From Thalassiosira profunda (Eukaryota > Bacillariophyta > Thalassiosirophyceae > Thalassiosirales > Thalassiosiraceae), in contig JALLAP010001922.1 of NCBI GenBank assembly GCA_036939355.1, positions 1 through 11,063 on the forward strand: a stretch of 11,063 nucleotides of DNA. Direction: 5' to 3'. Below are positions 1 through 7,592 of the stretch, piece after piece. Position numbers and translations under genes: made by a program. Under the pieces are notes generated by a model. That model worked only from the letters and a program-made list of their open reading frames with translations, had not been told where the DNA came from and did not search any database. The stretch's first letter is position 1. Each line of letters begins with the position of its first letter.

Positions 1-1001
1 CACTGCGCCACGCCCTCGGCGATGGCCGTCTTGCCCACGCCCGCCTCCCCGATCAAGCAGGGGTTGGACTTGCGCCGCCGGCCGAGGGTGCGCAAGCACT
101 GCCGGATCTCGTCCTCGCGGCCGTAGACGACGTCGAGGCGTCCCTCGCGGGCCATCTCGGTGAGGTCCACGCCCACCTTGTCGATGGTGGGGGTGGCGCC
201 GCTTCCGCCGTCGCCTCCGACGGACACCACCTCGCGTTCCCGGACTTCGGTGACATCTCCCGCGGAGGCGGCCTTCTTCTTCAATTCCTCGGCGAGGGTG
301 CGGCAGAATTGGGTGCCGTCGAAGGCCCGTTTCACGGGCGAGCTCTGGGCGGTGCGCTTCAGCACGGCCAACCCGGCGCACTTGGAATCGTCCTCGGTGG
401 CCACGCTGTATCGATCGTCGAACTCCAGCAATGCGAGGAGGACGTGGCCCGGCAAAACCATGCCGCCAGACGACATGCGCTCGGCAATGGACACGGCATC
501 GTCGAGAGTCTTGCGCGTGGCCGACGAGAAGGGCAGCGGGGACGAGTCCCCGCCGCCCTCGCTCTGCTTTGTACCCACCTCCGCCACCCCCTTCTCTACC
601 AAAAACGCCTCAGCGGCCCCCATAGCCCCGTCGGGAGAGATGCCAAACGTCGTCAAAATCTTGCGCACCTCCATGTCCTCCGCGCCGGCCGACCGGACCA
701 TCCCGACGAGCAGCAGCTCGTTCTCGAGCGAGTCCAAGCCGAGGGTGCGCGCCGCATCTTGCGAATAGGTCAGGGCGCGGACGCAGCTGTCGGAGAGGCG
801 GTCCATGGCGCTCCCCGCCGTGGACATTTGCAATTTGGTGGCGGCATGGCGGCGAGGTTGGTGGGGGTGCACCGAGGGCAGCCGCGGAGACGTTGCGAGT
901 TTGGGCGCAAAGCCGGCGGGCGCGAGGAAGGCGCCCGACGGAGCGGCGCCCAGCAGACAGAGGGACGCGGCGAGGGCCGCCGGGAGGGTGCCGCGGGCCA
1001 T
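1..1001 (-). CDS. Plastid-targeted ClpC-type Hsp100 ATPase, N-terminal part (left copy)
   Basis: This is the first 333 codons of an AAA+ unfoldase/chaperone that runs off the window. The ATG at 1001-999 opens a hydrophobic Ala/Leu signal-like segment ending [10 protein letters not shown]. That Phe junction resembles the ASAF-AP motif of diatom plastid presequences, so import into the secondary plastid is inferred. Two Clp N-terminal repeats follow, at roughly residues 60-120 and 150-220; the second starts near [10 protein letters not shown] linker leads to the first AAA+ domain with [12 protein letters not shown], a VVYGR variant of the usual PVIGR, and Walker [10 protein letters not shown] at about residues 320-328. 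The catalytic remainder lies outside. Known Hsp100 proteins of this layout unfold substrates for Clp protease or act as chaperones. No intron is seen in this part. Paired divergently with the GatC-like gene, 154 bp apart. ClpB is an alternative, but the N-repeats look more ClpC-like. Confidence 0.85.
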   Translation of the reverse strand, partial: MARGTLPAALAASLCLLGAAPSGAFLAPAGFAPKLATSPRLPSVHPHQPRRHAATKLQMSTAGSAMDRLSDSCVRALTYSQDAARTLGLDSLENELLLVGMVRSAGAEDMEVRKILTTFGISPDGAMGAAEAFLVEKGVAEVGTKQSEGGGDSSPLPFSSATRKTLDDAVSIAERMSSGGMVLPGHVLLALLEFDDRYSVATEDDSKCAGLAVLKRTAQSSPVKRAFDGTQFCRTLAEELKKKAASAGDVTEVREREVVSVGGDGGSGATPTIDKVGVDLTEMAREGRLDVVYGREDEIRQCLRTLGRRRKSNPCLIGEAGVGKTAIAEGVAQ

Positions 1002-1155
1002 GGTGAAGGATTGTGGGAGGAGCCGCCGCCGCGGAGATCAACGCGCCACGTCGCGTTTTGCAACAGCGGCGGCAAACCAACCTCCTCGAAAGATGCTTCG
1101 CATCTGAGAAGCTTGACGACGAGCAAACTCGCGGATTCAGCTCCAACGTCACGTC
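1002..1155. promoter_or_regulatory. Shared divergent promoter of Clp and GatC-like genes (left)
   Basis: These 154 bp separate two head-to-head start codons, so they must hold both promoters. Beside the right copy (9873-10062), the Clp-proximal half is conserved, including a GCCACGTCG block followed by TTTTGCAACAG at 1045-1066, while the GatC-proximal half has diverged. Two overlapping ACGTCA hexamers at 1146-1156 touch the GatC ATG. The same core is known as a CO2/cAMP-responsive element in diatoms, but these hexamers are absent from the right copy. No TATA box was recognised. Confidence 0.55.
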
Positions 1156-1761
1156 ATGGCGGCGGCCGCCCTAGCCTCTATCCCGCGCCGCCTCGTGGCG
1201 AGGGCAGCCTCTTCCCTTCCATGTCTCGCGCGGCCGTCGACGGCGTCGGCGCGGATCTGGCCCAAGAAGCGACGTGCGACGCCGCCCATCAACCACCGAC
1301 CCATCAGCACCACCGACGACGACAGTAATTCGGTGCAGGTGCCCCCTCCGCCGTCCTGGTCGGTGTCGGACCTCCGCCTCACGTCCGCGGACGACGAGAA
1401 AATCTCCGAGGAGGAACTGGCGACCCTCGCGCGGCGGTGCCTGATTGACGTCCGTCGGTTGTCCCCGGAACGCAGGGAGCGGCTGCGATCGCATGTCGCG
1501 GGGATTGTGCGGTGCGCATCCGTACTGCTGGATGCGAGGAATCTAGAGGCGGGCGAACAACTCACAGACGAGGAGATATACGATGCACCGCGGGGATTGG
1601 GGAAATTGCCGATTCGGAGGGACGACGATTTGGAGGGAGACGACGATTGGGCGCACGATGCGGGAGAAGCCAACGCTGTCATGCAAAGCGAGAGCGTGAA
1701 ATCAAAGATGGTGACGTCGGAGGATGGCGAAAGTTTCTTCTCTGTGGTCACAACGCGATGA
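1156..1761 (+). CDS. gatC: GatC-like subunit of organellar Glu-tRNA(Gln) amidotransferase (left copy)
   Basis: A 201-residue protein. The first 40 or so residues are rich in Ala, Arg and Ser with almost no acid, a mitochondrial-type presequence; no plastid-type Phe junction is seen. The core begins near ISEEELATLARRC and continues through a helix with LSPERRERLRSHVAGI, resembling the N-terminal helical pair of GatC. It ends with EDGESFFSVV, comparable to the family's usual C-terminal EDGYF-type segment. GatC stabilises the GatAB complex that converts Glu-tRNA(Gln) to Gln-tRNA(Gln) in organelles and bacteria. An Asp-rich insertion (about residues 150-175) makes it longer than bacterial GatC, which is near 95 residues. 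The ATG was chosen because it matches the start of the right copy and lies next to the conserved promoter. The stop is only 20 bp from the convergent methyltransferase stop. GatC sequences are divergent, so the call is moderate. Confidence 0.62.
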   Translation: MAAAALASIPRRLVARAASSLPCLARPSTASARIWPKKRRATPPINHRPISTTDDDSNSVQVPPPPSWSVSDLRLTSADDEKISEEELATLARRCLIDVRRLSPERRERLRSHVAGIVRCASVLLDARNLEAGEQLTDEEIYDAPRGLGKLPIRRDDDLEGDDDWAHDAGEANAVMQSESVKSKMVTSEDGESFFSVVTTR

Positions 1762-1781
1762 CACAATTGCAGGTCGTGGTG

Positions 1782-1975
1782 TCATTCTATTAATAACACC
1801 GCCAGGTCCACTGTCACTGCCGATGTGGGAAGTACGTCCTTCAATGCAAACCCCGCCGTCTTTGCCAGATTGGACCACTCTAACCGGGAGCGCTCGCCTC
1901 TCCTCCCGGTGAGCATGAGCAGCACGTCAAAACTTACCGTTGGATTCCATTTTTTCCCGTTCAACTCGTCTCCTG
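1782..1975 (-). pseudogene. Detached 3' end of interrupted O-methyltransferase gene (left copy)
   Basis: The minus strand here encodes the last 64 or so residues of the methyltransferase, from GDELNG through FDVLLMLTGRRGERSRLEWSN to the TGA at 1784-1782. It aligns closely with the end of the intact right copy and has no stop or frameshift, so the break is recent or the piece is still constrained. It is cut off from its 5' part (4566-5659) by the 2.59-kb insertion. If the insertion and one CAGG repeat are ignored, the two parts meet in frame. It has no start codon of its own and is unlikely to be translated as a separate protein. Confidence 0.9.
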
Positions 1976-2110
1976 TCCTTTTTCGACGAGTAACTACCTT
2001 CACGTAAGTACGTACATACGGGCCTCTCCGCTCTCCGCCCACCGCCCACCGCCATCCGCCATCCGCCGCCGGCCGACGGCACGGCCGCCCCTCCTCCTGT
2101 CGTCCTCGCC

Positions 2111-4657
2111 ATGGCCGACCCCCACGCCCAATTGAGGGCCAGACTCCAGACGGAGGGTGACGCGGGTCAAGTAATTCATGATTTTCTCGACAGCCACGCC
2201 AACGGTGATGGTATCTTCGAGTGGGTGAGAATCAGACGACAACTTGCGGCAATCCACGCAGCTCGCCGGGAGGGGACGAGCTTGGCGGAGACTGCTATTC
2301 CTGTCTTGCAGCTCCATCGTGCCATTCAAGACCAAACGGCCGGCTCCATCTTTAGTCTCGTGCGGGATCATGCAGAGTGCAGGGACTTGTACGAACTCTT
2401 CAAAGATCACTTTGAAGTCCCCGCCCCCCAAGCGACCGGCTTTCACGCCCTCTCCTCTACCGAGGTCGTCGAGCAAATCAAAGGACATAGAGAGTATGAG
2501 GCCATCGCTACTTCAATTGTCTCGTCTCTCGACCCCGCCATTCTGCAGGCTTTCCTTCCACATCATGTCCCACCATCTGCTGGAGCGGAAAATCCCCATT
2601 CGGCACGCACCGGCAACAGCGATTCGGTCACCCCGGGATTGGGCTCGCGGCAACTTCCAGGCACCGAGCAGCTCCGCGAGGGGGCGCGGCTCCCTCGGGA
2701 GAGGAAGGAGTGGACGATGGGCGGAGATGACAGGAGCGGAGGAAGCTCTACAGCAAGCGCTCTGGCGCAAGCTAGAGAGGAAGAGGGGAGCGGGAGTGCT
2801 GCTGCTGCAGCAAGAACCGCTGGGAGAGAAGTTGCGGGGAGCGATGCAATTGCCGCCCTAACAACCTTGCAACATGCTTCTTGGTTGTCGCCCCGCGACC
2901 GAAGGGGCGGGGACGATTCCGAGGGAAGGGCGAACAGCGAGGAAGAGGAGGGAGGGGAGAAATTGGTGGCGCAAGAGGAGCCCGACTTTGGCGGCGGAGG
3001 GGATTTGGATTACGACAATACCAACGACGACGAAGTTGAGTTGGCGAGCGCCGCCCAGACTGGCGGAGGATCCGATTCCAGCGACGAGGGAGAGAAGGAG
3101 AAGGAGCGGGCAGTGGAGGAGACCCGTGCCGCCAACGTCGACGACACCGACGACGACGAGGAGAGCGTCGTGCCCCCGAAGAAGGCGCGTGTCCGCGGCG
3201 GCCGGGCCAAGAATGAGGTGAGCTACGAGGAGGGAGGCCTGGGCGACGCGGGAGGGTTCAATTCGTCGCCCGAGGAGGAGGCCAACCTTCCGTCCAATAT
3301 AAAGCGCCGCTCATCCCGGCTAGCGGGCAAGAGAAAGCGCCGCTCATCCTCGTCCTCGGACAACGACAAAGAGGAGGCTGGAGAAGAGAAGGCGGACTCC
3401 TCGAGTGAGGTGCGGCTGCGTGATATCCCGGCGAACAATCCCGCGCCCAGAACTGTTTTCGATCGTAATCTCAAGTGGTTTGGAAAGGCTGGAATGTATG
3501 GACTCGAAATTGCCACCGGAACTCGGGACGAAAAGTTCGCCGTCAAGGTAATTATTGGCGCCGTGGGGCTCAATAAGCAGTTGAATGGTACGTTCGACGA
3601 GCGTATCAAAGCATACCACTACAATGAAGTGTCGTATGCAAATGTGTCAGGTAAGCTTTGATGAGTGACTTCGCAATCGAACCAACTTGTGCTAACACTC
3701 TTGTTCAGTCTTTCCTTGCCACCCGAGAAGCCATTTCAACCAAGCAGTTTTGAAGGACGTCGAAGAGTGTTTCGTTGAACGGCTGCTCTTACAAAAGCGA
3801 TGAGTCTTTGGGCGAGGAAGTACTCTTATTCCCTACCTTCGAAGCATCTGCTAAATACGTCAAGTGGATGGGCGAAAAAATTGATGAGCTCAAAAGCAGT
3901 GGCAAACTGGAGCTCCCGCTTTCGGCTCCCGGTCTCAGGGGGGCGAAGGTGAACATCAACAAAAAGAGTCGACACTATTGCCGGGCGGATGAAGTGCAGA
4001 GCAAAAAGAACAAAGCCAAAAGAGAGGCTGCGAAGCACAAGCAAGAAAATGCAGAGTATGAAAAGAAGAAGAGTGAGTGGCAATGCTTCGTCATTTTTGT
4101 CTTAGATTGTGTCGTTGGCTCTAATATCACCACTATATCTCTTTGCAGAGGCATTCAATGATAAATCATTTGAGCAGAAGGTCAAGTGGATCAAGAAGAA
4201 CGGGAAAGGGCCCAATTACGCTGGCGTAGATTGGAAAGGTGGAGGATGTGCACCAGCGTTTGTGCGTGACTGGGCTGGCGACATGCGCTCTGAAATGAGC
4301 AAGAAGACCCTGTCGACGACGAAAGTGAAGCTTCTCCACACGATAGGCATTTATACTTCAGCAAAGAGTGCCAATAACAAAAAGGGAGACAAAGCGCGAG
4401 AGAAGAAACGGGCCCATTTGCTAAAGTTCCAAGTTGACTTCCCCGGCAAGCGTCCATCGCCAGAACTGAATTTTCCCTCGAAAGCGTACAATCTTGGCCG
4501 TCTAATTGAGAGCGGCCTGTACAGCCTGAGATACAAACCTCCGTCGGAAAGCCTCGTGAAGACTGCCTGGCAGCACTGCGTCCATTATCACGACTTTGCC
4601 GTTGTTCGACAGGGCCTCGCGAAACGATTGCAATGCCCGCACCACGTCCTCGTCTGA
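2111..4657 (+). CDS. Unrecognised acidic, probably nuclear protein inside the insertion
   Basis: I do not recognise this family. The start ATG at 2111 has a good context (gccATGg) after a C-rich leader. The first exon (2111-3650) encodes a mostly helical N-terminal region of about 160 residues, then a Ser/Gly/Glu-rich stretch with acidic runs, basic patches near residues 355-370 and 405-425 (PPKKARVRGG, KRRSSRLAGKRKRR) that look like nuclear localisation signals, and a more ordered segment with LKWFGKAGMYGLEI. Downstream coding (3821-4072 and 4149-4657) is Lys-rich with a charged coiled-coil-like part and a Trp/Gly segment (NYAGVDWKGGGCAPAF). The junction between the first and second exon is unclear: see the intron entries. 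Joining 2111-3650, 3821-4072 and 4149-4657 gives one open frame of 766 codons. The last 30 residues come from antisense methyltransferase sequence, so the native C-terminus is lost. Expression is unproven. Confidence 0.6.
3651..3708 (+). other. Predicted short intron 1 of the inserted gene
   Basis: This stretch has a near-ideal spliceosomal pattern: donor GTAAGC, branch-site-like GCTAAC about 15 bases before the end, and acceptor TTGTTCAG. Yet splicing here leads to a stop in every frame before 3804: TGA at 3751, 3776 and 3801, one per frame. A longer intron ending at 3820 (acceptor GAGGAAG) would keep the frame open but has a poor, purine-rich acceptor. Either the gene is broken here, or the longer or an additional splice is used. 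Confidence 0.55.
4073..4148 (+). other. Predicted intron 2 of the inserted gene
   Basis: A 76-bp intron with donor GTGAGT, a CTAAT branch-like site around 4121, a pyrimidine tract and acceptor TTTGCAG. Phase 1 splicing joins a Lys codon and keeps the downstream frame open to 4657. The reading frame upstream would otherwise end at 4161. Together with the other introns it shows that the inserted gene is not a retrocopy. Confidence 0.75.
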
Positions 4658-5659
4658 AAAGTCGCATAGGACGTGTTTGGTAACGATGACGTCGCACTTG
4701 GGAATTGTGGATGCATCGAACATATTTCCCGACACCAACGTTACTCCCCCATCGCATTCGTTTATATTTGATCTCGCATCCTCGATGACATCCGGCAGAT
4801 CGAGGCAGTAGCACTCTCCTACGGACGGCACTGCCATTTTCAGTGCATTCATCAAATCTCCATATCCCCCACCAACGTCTACGACTGTTTTGCTTTTCAG
4901 CGTGGACTCATTCAATGCCACCGAGCTCTTCAGCGCATGTAGTATGGCCGGGATCTCTCTGGACGACGCGTACCTCGCCACTGCATTCCGGTGACGGCAG
5001 GATTTGGGATTGTTCATATAATAATCAGATGCCGACATCCCATTCGCTCGGTCGAAGGGAGGTATATCGACATCCGGGGACGACCCTGCAACGTAACCAG
5101 GAAGCTCCGCCCAAGCATTCCATATCGGGAGCTCTGCCCAGTGCAACGAAAACGCTGCAAATGCCGAGCTTTCCTGTTGTTGGAGGAGCTCTCCCATTTC
5201 TGACAGAGAAAACGCTGATTCTCCCCCGCCCCCGACGTCCTTTGTCGTTTCTTCGACAACCCCGCTGGTACATAGCAGCCGCAGACACCGAAAGAGTGCA
5301 TCGCGATTGGTGTTTGATGCGCCCTGCCTCTGATGTACCTTTGCAATAATTTCGTCCACCGTCGATGCATGCGAACGCTCCATCGCATCCAGCACCCCTA
5401 ATTGCAATACCGCCGTCAACGCCTGCACGGCGAAGTGTGATTGGGCGAGCTGCAGCACGTCAAGCTCAGCCTGCGATGGCGATGCCGACGGTGATGTGTC
5501 GCTCCCATCACCTCCTCCTCCCATCATCGCGAGGCCGTGGACATCATGTGCGGATGACCACCACTGGCGGCAACGGACGGGTCTGCCGGGTCCGACGCTC
5601 AGGCCGAACGCCGCCCCGATTAGTATGAAAGAGTTGATGGCGTTGGGGAGGCCGATCAT
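4502..5659 (-). pseudogene. Truncated family-2 O-methyltransferase (left copy, 5' part)
   Basis: An open frame of 385 residues from ATG 5659-5657. It covers the N-terminal hydrophobic segment with GAAFGLS, the winged-helix dimerisation region (LDVLQLAQSHFAVQALTAV onward) and the Rossmann SAM-binding domain with DVGGGYGDL near residue 264. KHVLCDFSDED follows near residue 328, with Cys332 in place of the usual catalytic His. True methyltransferase sequence ends at VVIMDAVLP. The next 20 or so residues to the TAG at 4504-4502 are read from the insertion, and the normal last 64 or so residues, including part of the substrate pocket and final strands, are lost. No other lesion is present, so a shortened protein could still be made. 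It follows the AGTRAP-like gene in the same direction, 148 bp downstream. Family identity is firm, substrate unknown. Confidence 0.88.
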
Positions 5660-5693
5660 CTTGAGCCGCTTTGAGCTTGAGAGGATGCGAGAC

Positions 5694-5729
5694 GGTTGAT
5701 TCGTGATATCGAGTCGCGTAGTTAGTCGC
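5694..5729 (-). promoter_or_regulatory. Conserved upstream block of the methyltransferase (left)
   Basis: About 36 bases lying 35 bp upstream of the left methyltransferase ATG match 7832-7867 upstream of the right one. They share CGACTAACTACG and then TCACGAATCA with small changes. Sequence on either side is much less alike. It may be a promoter element, or the branch region of a leader intron because it contains ACTAAC. It also marks the inner edge of inverted-repeat homology. Confidence 0.5.
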
Positions 5730-5807
5730 TCAGATGGCAAGAGGAGCAGTTCGAAGACAGCATGGCTTGCGCCGACATGTCAGCTTAGACTCTACCATAT
5801 TCATCAT

Positions 5808-6610
5808 CTACGGTTGGTATGCGGCTCGAGGATTGTATCCTGGAGAAACGAGGCCGGAAACGCCGGGCGTGTGCGGCGACCTGGGAGGCGAGGGCAGATC
5901 GAGTCGGTCGTCCAAGTCTGGTCTGGACCTGCTCCCGTGGGCCGGAGTGCTTGGTGCTTCTAAGCGGCTAAAGTCCAGAGACTTGGCGCTGAGCGTGTGT
6001 GTTGGTTCTCTCTCGCTGTCGACAGTGCCTTCGTCACCTGTGGTGTTTGAGTCTTGCGACACGGCCACAGAGGCCGTCATTGTAAAGTAGAGAATGGCTG
6101 TCTTCGCCGCCATGTTTCCAATGAAGAGCACCAAGCAAAATCGCAGCAACCCGCTGTAGCCGTCAATGATCTGCCCTCGTGGTGTCGGGGAGGGTGTTAG
6201 ATTGGAGAGGCGCTTGCAAACGCAAGTCATACCATTGAACACACGATGCGCTCTCTTACCTCCCTCGCCCAAAGAGCGCAAAAAGTAATGTCCGCCGCCA
6301 GCGACAATGTGCCCATGATTGCTAGGGCCGTCACGCTTTTCAAGAGAACAGCGGCGTCTGTTTGGACGCTAGCGAACAGAGCGACGAGCGCCAAAGCGTA
6401 ATTGTACGTTGGAAACGAACGAACATGCGACAGCCCGATGAGAAGCGAGAGGCACGCCGACAGCCATGCGGCCTTGGAAAGGTTGCTGCAGCATTGCTCG
6501 ACGCTCGATCGATCTGATGTCATCATCATGTGTTGTAAGGAGGCGTGCGGCTGGGTTGTTGGTGTGTCTGCGGGTGTTGGTGTCAGCGGCGGATTTTCAG
6601 CGAAGCACAT
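5808..6610 (-). CDS. Small four-helix membrane protein, AGTRAP-like
   Basis: Two exons, 6610-6260 and 6170-5808, give a protein of 237 residues from the first ATG; a run of three ATGs at 6529-6521 is an alternative start, giving 210 residues. Hydrophobic segments lie around AAWLSACLSLLIG, YNYALALVALFASV, SVTALAIMGTLSLAADITF and LLRFCLVLFIGNMAAKTAILYF. The last is followed by a polar Ser/Pro/Asp-rich tail of about 85 residues, ending with the TAG at 5810-5808. Helix order, the Asp-Ile after helix three and the Gly-containing start of helix four recall AGTRAP (angiotensin receptor-associated protein family), a multi-pass membrane protein of unknown role outside animals. The match is by pattern and memory only. 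It is divergent to CFAP20 with 114 bp between starts, and lies upstream of the truncated methyltransferase on the same strand. It is not duplicated in the window. Confidence 0.5.
6171..6259 (-). other. Intron of the AGTRAP-like gene
   Basis: An 89-bp phase 0 intron with donor GTAAGA after a Glu codon and acceptor GGGCAG before Ile-Ile-Asp. It joins two open frames that each carry membrane helices. Without splicing, the first frame ends at 6227 just after the donor. Confidence 0.75.
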
Positions 6611-6724
6611 TCACAAATTCGAATTTGAATTTTGAAAATGAAAATGTTTCCACGGACTGGGTCTCGATTCACTCTCCTCTTCTGCCGCTCTTCTCCGAGC
6701 CCAACCCTCACCATCACCGTCGCA
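6611..6724. promoter_or_regulatory. Divergent promoter between AGTRAP-like gene and CFAP20
   Basis: These 114 bp are flanked by two start codons pointing outward. The AGTRAP-like side is AT-rich, unlike the GC-rich surroundings, and contains a perfect 14-bp palindrome CAAATTCGAATTTG at 6614-6627 with a further partial copy of its half-site after it. The CFAP20 side is pyrimidine-rich. If the AGTRAP-like protein starts at 6529, the spacer is 195 bp. Confidence 0.5.
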
Positions 6725-7592
6725 ATGACGAACGGGCTGTTTCGCAACACGTTCCAGAGCGGCTTCCTGTCGATCCTCTACTCGATCGGGTCGAAGCCGC
6801 NGGCTGTTTCGCAACACGTTCCAGAGCGGCTTCCTGTCGATCCTCTACTCGATCGGGTCGAAGCCGCTCCAGATCTGGGATTCGACCGTCAAAAATGGGC
6901 ACATCAAACGAATCACCGACCAGGACATCCAGAGCTCGGTGCTCGAGATCATGGGCACCAACGTGTCCACGAGCTACATCGTGTGCCCCGCGGAAGCGAA
7001 GCAGACGCTCGGCATCAAGCTGCCCTTCCTCGTGATGATCATCAAGAACCTCAAGAAGTACTTCACGTTCGAGGTGCAGGTCCTCGACGACAAGGGCGTG
7101 AAGCGGAGGTTCCGCGCGTCCAACTACCAGTCCACCACGCGTGTCAAGCCGTTCATTTGCACCATGCCGATGCGGCTCGACGAGGGGTGGAACCAGATCC
7201 AGTTCAACCTGTCGGACTTCACCCGGCGGGCTTACGGCACCAACTACGTCGAGACGCTGAAGGTGCAGGTCCACGCCAACTGCCGCATTCGACGCATCTA
7301 CTTCTCCGATAGGCTGTATTCCGAGGAAGAGCTGCCGCCGGAGTTCAAGCTCTTCATTCCAACCTCGCCGGCGGCCAGGGAGGCAGAGGCTGCGTCGTCA
7401 TTGGCGACGAGCGAGGACGGTGATCGGTTGCCTAACAACCAGCTCTCTGGAGAAACGCTGGCAGCAGAGGAGAGCGAGGTGGTTGGTTCCGGTGACGCGA
7501 ACACATTGACTGTGGAAGAAGTGGTCGAAGCTGATGACGCTCCAGCTGCCAGCGTCGAGCTTCCGCCACAGCAACAAACAGTCGCCGCGTGA
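6725..7592 (+). CDS. CFAP20: CFAP20/BUG22 cilia- and flagella-associated protein, interrupted only by an assembly scar
   Basis: Reading through with one of the two 66-bp copies and the N removed gives a single intronless frame of 266 residues. It starts [14 protein letters not shown] and continues with the strongly conserved core: [83 protein letters not shown] and [18 protein letters not shown]20 is a microtubule inner protein joining A- and B-tubules in ciliary doublets and is needed for waveform and tubulin modification. Its presence implies a flagellate cell type. The usual protein is about 193 residues. Here the core ends near residue 188 and an acidic Ser/Glu/Val-rich tail of about 78 residues ending QQQTVAA follows. 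As assembled, the extra 67 bases shift the frame. Confidence 0.95.
6735..6867. other. Assembly gap: one N between two identical 66-bp copies
   Basis: Bases 6735-6800 and 6802-6867 are identical and separated by a single N at 6801. This is what results when two contigs that overlap by 66 bp are placed end to end without merging. Deleting one copy and the N (67 bases) restores the highly conserved CFAP20 frame, which supports both the join and the artefact reading. Confidence 0.95.

Larger units (their letters stand above)
1976..4565. other. 2.59-kb insertion in the left methyltransferase, flanked by 4-bp direct repeat
   Basis: Comparison with the intact right gene places both junctions. Homology to the right copy stops at about 4569 on the 5' side of the methyltransferase and resumes at about 1975 on the 3' side. 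The tetranucleotide CCTG (CAGG on the gene's strand) is present at 1972-1975 and 4566-4569, as a target-site duplication would be. Removing the insert and one repeat restores an in-frame Leu-Pro-Gly-Asp-Glu-Leu, beside Leu-Pro-Asn-Gly-Asp-Glu-Leu in the right copy. No convincing terminal inverted repeats, poly-A tail, transposase or reverse transcriptase motifs are visible. The cargo is one intron-containing gene on the opposite strand. The class of element, or whether this is a repair-mediated filler insertion, cannot be told. Confidence 0.82.
1..5730. repeat. Left arm of large imperfect inverted duplication
   Basis: Read on the minus strand, this arm matches the right arm (about 7830-11063) gene by gene: Clp head, GatC-like gene, methyltransferase. 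Homology begins at base 1, which pairs with base 11063, and fades about 70 bp upstream of the methyltransferase start. The arm is longer than its partner because of the 2.59-kb insertion at 1976-4565. The outermost 55 bases are identical between arms. Further in there are scattered substitutions, small indels in the Clp/GatC promoter and in-frame codon gains and losses. I judged the match by eye, so no exact identity is given. Confidence 0.93.

Noticed and set aside
160..768. Long open frames opposite the Clp coding regions in both arms (also 309-1328 and 10168-10886).
   Set aside because: They are antisense shadows of GC-rich coding DNA, with Ser/Arg/Pro-rich compositional translations and no domain.
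1931..1945. GTAAGT donor-like site inside the methyltransferase end (also near 9022 in the right copy).
   Set aside because: The reading frame continues through typical family C-terminal sequence, so no intron is needed.
1976..4565. Terminal inverted repeats of a DNA transposon at the insertion ends.
   Set aside because: The only resemblance, CTTTTTCGACGAG near one end and CTTTCCGACGGAG near the other, is gapped and at different distances from the junctions.
2111..4657. Retrocopy origin of the inserted gene.
   Set aside because: It contains spliceosomal introns, and no poly-A tail is visible at either junction.
6735..6867. A genuine 66-bp tandem duplication in CFAP20.
   Set aside because: Identical copies around a lone N and restoration of a highly conserved frame point to an assembly overlap instead.
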